Assembly: GCA_016709875.1 (NCBI GenBank)
Contig: JADJLZ010000021.1
Span: forward strand, 1-64,000
Source: Planctomycetota bacterium
Lineage (GTDB): Bacteria > Planctomycetota > UBA1135 > GCA-002686595
Length of the DNA stretch: 64,000 bases
Reading direction: 5' to 3'
Part shown: positions 29,995 through 37,630 of the stretch, piece by piece
How the letters are laid out: each line of letters opens with the position of its first letter
Position numbering within the stretch: position 1 is the first letter of the stretch
The notes under the pieces: model-generated
Told to the model about the DNA's origin: nothing
The model's input: only the letters and a program-made list of their open reading frames with translations
Databases searched by the model: none
Made by a program: the position numbers and the translations under genes

Positions 29995-31023
29995 CTACTT
30001 CAGCTTCTCCCAGAACTCCGCCGGTGTCTCCTCGGCGAGCTTGAGCGCGCCGCTCGCGCCGGCGTAGAGCGGCTCCTCGACGAGCACCACGCGACCTTCG
30101 CCCAGGCGTGCGCGCATCTCCTCCTCGATCGCGCGGTCCAGACCCTTGATCTGGCTGCCGCCGCCGGCGAGCAACACGCGCTGCTTCAAGCGCGGCTGGA
30201 ACTCGGGGTCGAAGCTCGCGATCAGCTGCGCCAGGCCGTCGACGATCGGCGGCACGATGCTCTTGCAGGCGTTGCGGATCGGATCGGTCAGGTCGAAGGG
30301 CAGCGGCTTGCCCTCGACGGGCAGGTCGACGACCACCAGCGGCGCGTTGCGCGAGACGTTGGAGTGCCTCTCCTTGATCGCCTTGATCATCTCCTTGCTG
30401 AACTGCGCGCGCGGAGCGAAGGCGCGGATCTCCTCGATCAGGCGCTCGTCGACGTAGTCGCCGGCGAAGGTGTTGGTGATCTGGTCGGCGTCCTCGGGCA
30501 TCGTGCCGCGCATGCGGCACAAGTCGGTCGTGCCGGCACCGATGTCGATCACCAGCGCGTCGTCGAGCATGTCGACGCCGTAGGCGACCGCGAAGGGCTC
30601 GGAGCACAGGATCACCGAGTCCACGCTGTCGCGCGCGGCCTCGAGGATCGCCCGCTTGTTCTGCATCGAGGCCTGCGCGGGAGCGCCGATCACGGCGTAG
30701 ACCAGATCACCCGGCTGCGGCTTCGCGCGGCGCACGATCTCGGCGATCAGGTCGTGCGCGGCGCGCAGGTTCTTCTCCCCGAGCGGGCCCTCGGCCTGGA
30801 TCACGCCGGCCGCGAGCGGGCGGTACAAGTCGAGGGCGAGACGCCGGTCGACCGCGTCCTGGCCGACGAGCACGTCGCGCTGCAAGAGCTTGCGGCTGAC
30901 GACGTCCTTGGGATAGCCGACGTAGGAAAGCAGCGTCGCGCGCTGGCCGTTGGAGGCCGCGATCGAGGTGCGCGAAGTGCCCAGATCGAGCCCGACGTAG
31001 AGAATTCCGGATGATTCCGACAT
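29995..31023 (-). CDS. MamK-like bacterial actin
   Basis: 342 residues, the size of MamK/MreB. Actin-fold nucleotide motifs are present: phosphate-1 VGLDLGTSRTS (residues 9-19), phosphate-2 VIDIGAGTTDLC (~162-173) and adenosine VLLAGGGSQIKGL (~285-297). The segments SYVGYPKDVVSRKLL and IGAPAQASMQNKRA and the C-terminal ALKLAEETPAEFWEKLK resemble MamK, the magnetosome filament protein, more than MreB (from memory, not a search). Predicted to form ATP-dependent filaments. Flanked by a degenerate GGDEF protein upstream (18 bp) and a glycosyltransferase downstream (8 bp). No magnetosome genes are in the window. Confidence 0.87.
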   Translation of the reverse strand: MSESSGILYVGLDLGTSRTSIAASNGQRATLLSYVGYPKDVVSRKLLQRDVLVGQDAVDRRLALDLYRPLAAGVIQAEGPLGEKNLRAAHDLIAEIVRRAKPQPGDLVYAVIGAPAQASMQNKRAILEAARDSVDSVILCSEPFAVAYGVDMLDDALVIDIGAGTTDLCRMRGTMPEDADQITNTFAGDYVDERLIEEIRAFAPRAQFSKEMIKAIKERHSNVSRNAPLVVVDLPVEGKPLPFDLTDPIRNACKSIVPPIVDGLAQLIASFDPEFQPRLKQRVLLAGGGSQIKGLDRAIEEEMRARLGEGRVVLVEEPLYAGASGALKLAEETPAEFWEKLK

Positions 31024-31041
31024 GGCCGTGCGCTTCCTGTC

Positions 31042-32094
31042 TCAGGCCTTCGGGCCGTTGCGCGCTTCGATCTCGCGCTTCATCTGGAAATTGGCGGCGA
31101 AGATCTCGGCCATCATCTCGCGCTTGCGCTCGCCCTGGGAGTCTTGGCCACCCAGGCCCTGGATGTCGCGGTAGATCGAGGCGATCCCGAGGTCGATGTT
31201 CTTGAGCTGCGCGATGCGCTTCAGTTCGCTCTCGGTGATGCCCAGCTGCGAGACGAGCTTCGCGATGCGCCGCTCGAGGACGTCGTTCTTGCGGCGCTCG
31301 TCGGCGAGCTCGGTGTTCGCGATCGGGGCGCGCTCGTCCTGCAGCCGGAAGAGCAGGCGCGTGAGCGAGTCCTTGTCGAGGCTGTCGGGGTCGTCGACGC
31401 GCACTCCCATGCCCGAGAGCACATCGAGCAGCGTGTCGCCGAGCTTGGGTGCGCGCACGGGCGGCGCCCCGGGCACGACGCTCGCCTGCGCGGGCGCGCT
31501 GGCTGGCGCGGCCCCGGATTGGCGTGCGCGCTGGGCCTCGAGCTCGCGCGCGCGGCGCTGCTGCTCGACGAGCTGGTAGAGCTCCGTCTCGACGAAGCGG
31601 TCGCCGCCGGCGGAGTCGGCCACGACCAGGCCCTCCTCCGCAACCGCGACCAGTGTGTCGAAGGTGATCGCCTCCTTGTGGCGGTTGTGCGCCACGCCGA
31701 TCGAGAGCGTGATGCGCAGGCTGCGGCCCTCGCGCTCGAAGCGCATGTCGCGCGCGGCCTCGAGCAGCTTGCGTGCGAGCAGCGCGCCGAGAGCCGGCGC
31801 CGCGTGCGGGAAGAGCGCCACGATGCGGTCGTCGGAGAGCGCGCAGAGCAGGTCGTGCTCGCGCGTGATGCGCCGCAGCGAGCCGATCGTCGCGATCAGG
31901 ATCTCCTCGCGCGCATCCCGGCCGTAGAGGTCCTGCAGCGTGCTCAGGCGGTCGACGCCGATCAGCAGGCACACGAGCGGCATGCCGTGGCGCTGGCTGC
32001 GCTCGAACTCGACGCGCATCAGCTGCTCGGTCTCGGCCGGAGTGAACAGACCCCGGCCGGAATCGCGGGGTCGAATGTCCTGGAAAGGCGGCAT
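31042..32094 (-). CDS. Degenerate GGDEF-like protein with coiled-coil C-terminus
   Basis: 350 residues. Residues ~20-165 have the layout of a nucleotide-cyclase/GGDEF domain (VCLLIGVDRLSTLQDLYG, then ITLSIGVAHNRHKEAITFDTLVAVAEEGL). At the signature loop the sequence is LSDDRIVAL (86-94) instead of RxGGDEF, so diguanylate cyclase activity is unlikely. An Ala/Pro linker (about 200-225) leads to a helical C-terminal region that is probably coiled coil. First gene of the actin operon; TAGGCT at 32110-32115 (reverse) lies 15 bp upstream. A non-catalytic sensor or scaffold role is inferred. Confidence 0.8.
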   Translation of the reverse strand: MPPFQDIRPRDSGRGLFTPAETEQLMRVEFERSQRHGMPLVCLLIGVDRLSTLQDLYGRDAREEILIATIGSLRRITREHDLLCALSDDRIVALFPHAAPALGALLARKLLEAARDMRFEREGRSLRITLSIGVAHNRHKEAITFDTLVAVAEEGLVVADSAGGDRFVETELYQLVEQQRRARELEAQRARQSGAAPASAPAQASVVPGAPPVRAPKLGDTLLDVLSGMGVRVDDPDSLDKDSLTRLLFRLQDERAPIANTELADERRKNDVLERRIAKLVSQLGITESELKRIAQLKNIDLGIASIYRDIQGLGGQDSQGERKREMMAEIFAANFQMKREIEARNGPKA

Positions 32095-32162
32095 GGGTGC
32101 GCGAAAGCGAGCCTAACAGGGGAACCGCCCGCGCCCCCTCTCGTCAACAGGCCTGCCGCGGC

Positions 32163-32892
32163 TCACCAGAGCCATCCCCCGGCCACCTCGAGGTCGGTGC
32201 CGGTCACGTACGAAGCTTCGGGCGAGAGCAGCCAGGCCGCCGCGCGCGCCACCTCCGCTGGCGTGCCCGTGCGGCCCATCGGCACGCGCGCGGCGAGGCC
32301 CGGATCGGAGGTCGCCGGCGCCGCGTGCTCGTGCGGGATCAGCCCGGGCGAGAGCATGTTGACGCGCACGCCGTGCGGCGCCTCCTCGAGCGCCCAGGAA
32401 CGCACCAGGACGAGCAGCGCGCTCTTCGCGGCGCTGTAGCCCGCGGCCTCGCGCCGTCCGCGCATGCCCTGCAGCCCTGCGGTACCGAAGAACAGCGCTG
32501 CCCCGCCCTGCCGGCGCAGCGCGGGCCGCGCCGCGTCGAACATCGCCAGCGCGCTGCCGACGTTGTTCTCCCACAGCGCACGCATCGTCGCGATCGAGAG
32601 CTCCCTCGAGCTTGCCCGCGCGGAACTCGCCCACCGCGTGCACGAGGTAGTCCAGGCGCCCGTCGCGCTCGAGCACGGCCTCGATGCTCGCGCGCGCCTC
32701 CTCCTCGCGCTCGAGGTCGGCGCGGTGCACGCGGCCGGGAAACTCGCGCTCCAGGCTCTGCGCCGCGTCGGCCGAACTGCGCCAGCCGACGTGCACGCGC
32801 ATGCCGCGTCCGGCGAGCTCGCGCGCAGTGGCGAGCCCCAGGCCGCGGATCCCGCCGGAGACCAGGGCTACGGGAGCAGATTCCTTGTTCAC
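32163..32892 (-). CDS. Short-chain dehydrogenase/reductase (one frame break)
   Basis: About 242 residues after repair. NAD(P)-binding start VALVSGGIRGLGLATARELA, active-site YSAAK, and the C-terminal LSPEASYVTGTDLEVAGG typical of FabG-like SDRs. The ORF breaks at 32603-32605, where CCC should be CC (giving KLEELSIATMRALWENNVGSAL). The Asn of NNVGSAL and Tyr/Lys are intact, so the enzyme is probably functional. Reaction: NAD(P)H-dependent oxidoreduction of an unknown carbonyl/alcohol. TAGGCT (32901-32906, reverse) precedes it. Confidence 0.85.
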
Positions 32893-32932
32893 GCGCGGCG
32901 AGCCTACGCTCTGCGCGTGCGCGGGAACAGGC

Positions 32933-33580
32933 CTACTCCAGCACGCCCAGGCGGCTGGGCGGCCAGATGCGCAGGTCCACCTTTCCGACCAGGTTCTCGC
33001 GCGGAACCTGCCCGAACTCCCGGCTGTCGGAGGAGTGCGGGCGGTTATCGCCCATCACGAAGTAGTGCTCGGAGGTCACGCGCACGACCATGTCGCCGCG
33101 CGGATCCGGCTCCGAGATGTAGGGCTCCTCGATCACCTCGCCGTTGACCGAGACGAATCCGCCGCGGATCACGACCAGATCCCCCGGCAGGCCGATCACG
33201 CGCTTGATGTAGTCCAGGCGCGGGTCGAGCGGGTAGCGCAGCACGACGATGTCGCCGCGTTTCACCGGCTCGAGCAGGTACGAGAGGTGGTTGACCAGGA
33301 TCCGGTCCCCGTCGTGAATGCCCGGCGACATCGAGCTCCCGCGCACGATCGAGAAGTTGAAGACCAGACCGTAGACGACCAGCAGCACCACCCCGACCTT
33401 GAGCGCGAGCAGCAGGCGCCGCAGCGCGCGCTCGGGACGTTCCTGGGCTTCGCGCTCGCGCAGTGGAAACTGTGCCGGCGCGGGCGGCGCAGACGCCGGC
33501 GGAGCGCTTTCGACGCCGGGCGCGAGCAGCGCTTGGCTGTGCGTGAGGAGGGAGTCCTGGTCGAGCGGGAGAGGGGACAT
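32933..33580 (-). CDS. lepB: Signal peptidase I
   Basis: 215 residues. Removes signal peptides at the outer face of the cytoplasmic membrane. One N-terminal membrane helix (residues ~55-75, VGVVLLVVYGLVFNFSI), then box B RGSSMSPGIHDGDRILV with the catalytic Ser, box D YIKRVIGLPGD with the catalytic Lys, and box E GDNRPHSSDSREFG. The first ~50 residues are an Ala/Pro-rich cytoplasmic tail. ATG 33580 is chosen over the longer frame because the upstream sequence lacks family features. It is divergent from the M24 peptidase gene, with 88 bp between. Confidence 0.93.
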   Translation of the reverse strand: MSPLPLDQDSLLTHSQALLAPGVESAPPASAPPAPAQFPLREREAQERPERALRRLLLALKVGVVLLVVYGLVFNFSIVRGSSMSPGIHDGDRILVNHLSYLLEPVKRGDIVVLRYPLDPRLDYIKRVIGLPGDLVVIRGGFVSVNGEVIEEPYISEPDPRGDMVVRVTSEHYFVMGDNRPHSSDSREFGQVPRENLVGKVDLRIWPPSRLGVLE

Positions 33581-33668
33581 GCCGCCCCCACCTATCGGGC
33601 CGGGGAGGACCGGGGGTTGAGGCGGGCCGGCCGCTCCGGATAGGGTTCGTGGAACGGAGGTACCCAGC

Positions 33669-34997
33669 TTGGATCCCGAAAACAGCGCCGCGACCCCCTT
33701 CTCCCCCCTCTCGCGGCGTTCCCTGATCGCCGCCGGGGCCCTGGGCGCCCTCGCCTGCTCCGCGCCGCGCGGCCGCACGCAGCTCGTGCCGGTCGCGGGA
33801 GCACCCGCCGCGCAGGCCGGCCTCGACGCGCTGCTCGGCGAGCTCAGCGACCAGCGCGGGAGCGTCGCGCCGATCCAGAAGAGCGCCTACGCGCGGCGCC
33901 GCGCGCGCTGTGGCAAGCTGCTCGCGGAGCTCGGCCTGGATGCGCTCCTGGTCGAGAGCGGCACGACGCTCGAGTGGCTCGCCGACGTGCGCTGGGGCCG
34001 CTCCGAGCGCCTCTTCGCGCTGGTCGTGCTCGCCGACGGCAGCCATTTCTGGATCGTGCCCGCCTTCGAAGCCGGGCGCGCGCGGCTCTCGATCGAGGCG
34101 CAAGGCGGGCCGGGCGGCGAGATCGTCGCCTGGGACGAGGACGTCTATCCGTTCCAGCCGCTCGCGTCGGCGCTCACGAGCCGCAAGGTCGAACGCCTCG
34201 CGATCGAGCCCTCGCTGCGCTACGGCTTCGTCGATCGCCTCGCCGCACTCTTCGGGCGCGAGAAGCTCGTCAGCGGACAGCAGGTGCTCGTGCGCCTGCG
34301 CGGCGTGAAGGAACCCGAGGAGCTCGCGATCCTGCGCCGCGCGAGCGAGCTCACGCAACTCGCCGTGCGCACGCTCGCGCGCGGCGTCCATCCGGGCATG
34401 AAGGGCAGCGAGATCGGCACGTGGATGGCGCGCGCGCACCAGAAGCTGGGCATGAGCGGGCCCTGGTGCCTGCCGCTCGTCGGCGCGGCCGCGGCGCTGC
34501 CGCACGGCGATGCGAGCGACGAGCCGATCGGCGAAGGCTCGCTGATCCTGGTCGACACGGGAGCCACGCTGCACGGCTACGAGAGCGACACGACGCGCAC
34601 CTGGGTCTTCGGCGGCAAGCCCACGGCCGAGATCGAGCGCGCCTGGAACGCGGTGCGTGACGCGCAATGGAGAGCGTTCGAGACGATCCGGCCCGGCGCG
34701 CAGTGCCGCGCGGTGGACAAGGCCGCGCGCGCGCTATTCGTCGAGCGCGGATTCCCCGGCGATTATTCGGCCTTCACGCACCGCCTGGGACACGGGATCG
34801 GCATGGAGGGCCACGAGGACCCGTACTTCGACAGCGGCAGCGAGGTCGTGCTGCAGCCGGGCATGACGTTCTCGGACGAGCCGGGGTTGTACTTCGTCGG
34901 GAAGTTCGGCGTGCGCCTCGAGGACATCGTGCTCGTCACGGAGCACGGCGCGGACCACTTCGGGACGTGGCAGAAGGCGATCGGCGCTCCCGACTAG
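33669..34997 (+). CDS. Tat-exported M24-family (Xaa-Pro aminopeptidase-like) lipoprotein
   Basis: 442 residues from TTG 33669, with GGAGG at 33655-33659. The N-terminus has SRRSLIAAGALGALACS, a twin-arginine signal ending in a lipobox, so it is folded before export. The creatinase-like N-domain precedes the pita-bread catalytic domain, with metal ligands in LVDTGATLHGYESDTTRTW (two Asp), THRLGHGIGMEGHEDP (His), FSDEPGLY (Glu) and VRLEDIVLV (Glu). Predicted to remove N-terminal residues preceding proline or to act as a dipeptidase in the periplasm. TAGGGT (33641-33646) may be its -10 box. Confidence 0.92.
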   Translation: MDPENSAATPFSPLSRRSLIAAGALGALACSAPRGRTQLVPVAGAPAAQAGLDALLGELSDQRGSVAPIQKSAYARRRARCGKLLAELGLDALLVESGTTLEWLADVRWGRSERLFALVVLADGSHFWIVPAFEAGRARLSIEAQGGPGGEIVAWDEDVYPFQPLASALTSRKVERLAIEPSLRYGFVDRLAALFGREKLVSGQQVLVRLRGVKEPEELAILRRASELTQLAVRTLARGVHPGMKGSEIGTWMARAHQKLGMSGPWCLPLVGAAAALPHGDASDEPIGEGSLILVDTGATLHGYESDTTRTWVFGGKPTAEIERAWNAVRDAQWRAFETIRPGAQCRAVDKAARALFVERGFPGDYSAFTHRLGHGIGMEGHEDPYFDSGSEVVLQPGMTFSDEPGLYFVGKFGVRLEDIVLVTEHGADHFGTWQKAIGAPD

Positions 34998-35923
34998 CTC
35001 CAGTACACGACGCCCGCGATCCCCGCGAAGCCGACGACCGTCCCCAGCCACGCGAGCGCTCCATGCCGCTCGCCGAAGAACCTTCCGATCAGCAGCGTGA
35101 AGAGCGGTGCCGTCGAGCACAGGACCGCCGCGATGCCCGGCTCGAGGCCGCGCAGCGCGTAGTGGAAGAGCGGCAGGCCGATCACCGAGTTCGCCACGAT
35201 CGCGGGCAGCAGTGCGCGCAGCAGAGCGCGCTCGCGCAGCGGGCGCGAGAGCTCCGCGAAGGCGTGCTTCACGGGCACGACGCGCTCTTCGATCGGCGCG
35301 GCGAGGAACGCGCCGATCATCCCCGCGCCGACGCGCACCAGCGATCCGCCGAACAGCGCTCCGCTCGCGAGGCCGTGGTGGCCGATCACGACGTTGATCG
35401 AGTACGCCGCCGTCGCCACGAGCACCAGCGTCAGTCCGCGCCGGCGCTCGGCGCGCGCGTGCGGTGCGTTGTCGCCGGCCTCCACGAGCACGAGCAGCAC
35501 GCCCACGAGCACGACCAGCATCGCGAGCACGACGCCGCCCGAGAGCCGACTCCCAAAGAGCGCCAATGCGAGCAGCGCGGCCAGCGGCACTTGCAGCAGC
35601 ACCACCATCGAGGCGCGCTGCACGCCCAGGCGCGGCAGCGCGGCGATGTAGAGCGTGTCGCCGATCGAGAAGCCGAGCAGGCCGCTGCCGATGAGCCAGG
35701 GGAGCGACTCGCGCGAGGGCAGCTCGGCGCCATCGAGCACCCACAGAACACCGATCGCGAGCGCCGCGAGCGAGTTCTTGAACAGGTTCAGGGCGCCGGG
35801 CGAGGGCGGACGAACCCCGCCCTCGCGCCTCAGAAGGCGCCGGAAGAGCAGCGAGCTCAGCGCCCAGGTCGCCGCGGCACACAGCGCGGCGATCGCGGGC
35901 AGGAAGCGCTCAGGGAGCGACAC
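34994..35923 (-). CDS. EamA/DMT-family transporter
   Basis: 309 residues, about ten transmembrane helices in two EamA-like halves (ten-helix drug/metabolite transporter). LNLFKNSLAALAIGVLW and GVQRASMVVLLQVPLAALLALAL are typical. Start GTG 35923; no good ribosome site seen. A small basic gene ends 26 bp upstream on the same strand and may be co-transcribed. Substrate unknown. Confidence 0.88.
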   Translation of the reverse strand: MSLPERFLPAIAALCAAATWALSSLLFRRLLRREGGVRPPSPGALNLFKNSLAALAIGVLWVLDGAELPSRESLPWLIGSGLLGFSIGDTLYIAALPRLGVQRASMVVLLQVPLAALLALALFGSRLSGGVVLAMLVVLVGVLLVLVEAGDNAPHARAERRRGLTLVLVATAAYSINVVIGHHGLASGALFGGSLVRVGAGMIGAFLAAPIEERVVPVKHAFAELSRPLRERALLRALLPAIVANSVIGLPLFHYALRGLEPGIAAVLCSTAPLFTLLIGRFFGERHGALAWLGTVVGFAGIAGVVYWS

Positions 35924-35948
35924 CGTGGAGAGGGCAGCGCCCTCGCGA

Positions 35949-36113
35949 TCACTTGCCCTGCAGCCTGCGGCTCTTGCTGTTCATCTCGGAACCCTTGCCG
36001 GCCAGCTTGGGGTTCTTGGCCTTCAGGATCGCGCGGCCCGAGCCCATGCCCATCTTCTTGGGACGGCGGCGGCCGGCGGTCGGACCGTAGGTCTTCACTT
36101 TGGACTTTGCCAC
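35949..36113 (-). CDS. Small basic protein (54 residues), not recognised
   Basis: GTG 36113 with GAGGAG six bases upstream; TGA at 35949-35951. The product is 54 residues with about 17 Lys/Arg and only one acidic residue: starts MAKSKVKTYGPTAGRRRPKK, then a MGMGSG motif and RAILKAKNPKLAGKGSEM. The composition is that of a nucleic-acid or ribosome-binding protein, but no family was recognised. The SD and base composition support a real gene. It precedes the transporter gene by 25 bp. Confidence 0.7.
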   Translation of the reverse strand: MAKSKVKTYGPTAGRRRPKKMGMGSGRAILKAKNPKLAGKGSEMNSKSRRLQGK

Positions 36114-36251
36114 GGAGTGCTCCTCGAGTGCTTTGGGGTCTCGTGGCGGGCCATCTGCGCGCCGACGGGGGCAAAGGTTGTACCCGAGGCTCGCTCGGGA
36201 GGCAAGTCCGCCCGAGGCGGTGCGAGCAGGCCGGGCGATAGGCTAGGCGGA

Positions 36252-36905
36252 GTGAATCTGAGCGTGCAAGACCTGCAGTCCTGCATCCGTCGCGGCGAGG
36301 GCGTGCGCCTGGAGTGGAAGCGCATCCTGCCGCGCGAGGAACGCGCCGCACGCACGCTGTGCGCCTTCGCCAACACGCGCGGCGGACTGCTGCTCGTGGG
36401 CGTCACCGACCGCGGCAAGGTGCACGGCGTGCACCACCCCGAGGAGGTCTGCGCGACGCTGCTGCGCATCGCACGGCACAACATCGATCCCCCGCTCCCG
36501 CTCGAGCTCCAGGTGCTCGAGGTGGGCGGTCCGCGCATCGTGGCCTGCTCGGTGCCCTGGTCGAAGGACAGGCCGCACGCGCTGCTCGCCGAGGGCGGCG
36601 AGCGCCAGATTCTCGTGCGTGTGGGCTCCTCCAATCAGCCCGCCGACGGCCCGACCTTGCGCGGGGTCAAGGCCGCGCGCCGTTCGACGCGCGGGCTCGG
36701 CGAGCTGGAGCGCAAGGTGCTCGAGTGGGTCAGCGCGCAGGCGCGCAGCTCGCAGCACCCCGGCGGAACCGCTAGCGTGGCACGCTTCGCGCAGAGCGCC
36801 AACGTCGGCGAAGCCCGCGCTCGGCGGAGCTTCGTCCGACTCGAGACCCTCGGCCTGCTCGTCGGCCACGGCGCCGGCCGCGCGCGCATCTACCACCCCG
36901 CATGA
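36252..36905 (+). CDS. AlbA_2/Schlafen-type putative DNA-binding protein
   Basis: 217 residues from GTG 36252; GTG 36261, which has a better spaced GGAG, is an alternative. N-terminal AlbA_2 domain: GEGVRLEWKR, LCAFANTRGGLLLVGVTDRGKVHGV (about 13-60), the nucleic-acid/ATP-associated domain shared with RecG-like transcriptional regulators. The C-terminal 70 residues form a predicted winged-helix segment (RSFVRLETLGLLVG). Role inferred as regulatory. TAGGCT (36239-36244) lies just upstream. Its stop overlaps the next start (ATGA at 36902-36905). Confidence 0.78.
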   Translation: MNLSVQDLQSCIRRGEGVRLEWKRILPREERAARTLCAFANTRGGLLLVGVTDRGKVHGVHHPEEVCATLLRIARHNIDPPLPLELQVLEVGGPRIVACSVPWSKDRPHALLAEGGERQILVRVGSSNQPADGPTLRGVKAARRSTRGLGELERKVLEWVSAQARSSQHPGGTASVARFAQSANVGEARARRSFVRLETLGLLVGHGAGRARIYHPA

Positions 36906-37630
36906 GCACGCAACGCAGGATCTTCGTCGGCGACATCCAGGGCTGCCGCGTGGAGCTCGAGCAGCTGCTCGAGCGCCTGCGCTTCGATCCCGCCGCAGAT
37001 GTACTGCACCCCGTCGGCGATTTCGTGAACCGCGGGCCGGATTCGGCCGGCGTGCTGCGCGTGTGCCGCTCGCTCGGCGCGGGCGGTGTGCTCGGCAACC
37101 ACGACATGCTGCTGCTGCGCGTCGCGCGCGGCGAGCGCGAATGGCGGCCGCGCGACACCGCCCAGGACGTGCTCGCCGCGCCGGATGGCGCGCAACTCCT
37201 CGACTGGCTCGGAGCGCGCCCGCTGGTGCGCGCCTTCGAAGACGTGCTCTGCGTGCACGCGGGGATCAACCCGGCCTGGAAGGACCCCGTCGCTGCGCTC
37301 GCACGCCTCGATCCGCTGCGCGAGGAGCAGGACCTCTCGTTCGCGATCTCCGCGCGCTACTGCGACGCGCAGGGCGCGCGGCCGCCGAAGGACTGGCCCG
37401 CGCCCGCGCTCCCCTTCCGGCCCTGGCACGCGTTCTGGAGCGAGCGCGCGCGCGAGACGCGCACGGTCGTCTACGGCCACTGGGCGCGCGCCGGACTGAA
37501 CCTGGGCCCGCGCGTGCGCGGCCTGGACTCCGGTTGCGTCTGGGGCGGCAAGCTCAGCGCCTGGATCGCCGAGGAGGACCGCATCGTGCAGGTGCCCGCG
37601 GCGCGCGCGTACGCGGACTACGAGGACTGA
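36902..37630 (+). CDS. apaH: ApaH-like symmetrical Ap4A phosphatase
   Basis: 242 residues, close to the usual ~270. Metallophosphoesterase motifs: FVGDIQGCRVELEQLL, PVGDFVNRGPDS, VLGNHDMLLL, VCVHAGI-like VLCVHAGINPAW, and VVYGHWARAGL. Hydrolyses Ap4A-type dinucleotides to ADP; used in stress control and RNA-cap removal. It overlaps the AlbA_2 gene by 4 bp, so the two are translated together. The 3' end overlaps the convergent oxidase gene by 13 bp. Confidence 0.85.
   Translation: MSTQRRIFVGDIQGCRVELEQLLERLRFDPAADVLHPVGDFVNRGPDSAGVLRVCRSLGAGGVLGNHDMLLLRVARGEREWRPRDTAQDVLAAPDGAQLLDWLGARPLVRAFEDVLCVHAGINPAWKDPVAALARLDPLREEQDLSFAISARYCDAQGARPPKDWPAPALPFRPWHAFWSERARETRTVVYGHWARAGLNLGPRVRGLDSGCVWGGKLSAWIAEEDRIVQVPAARAYADYED

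Noticed and set aside
29995..31023. True magnetosome island
   Set aside because: Only a MamK-like gene is present; no Mam or Mad companions were found in the window.
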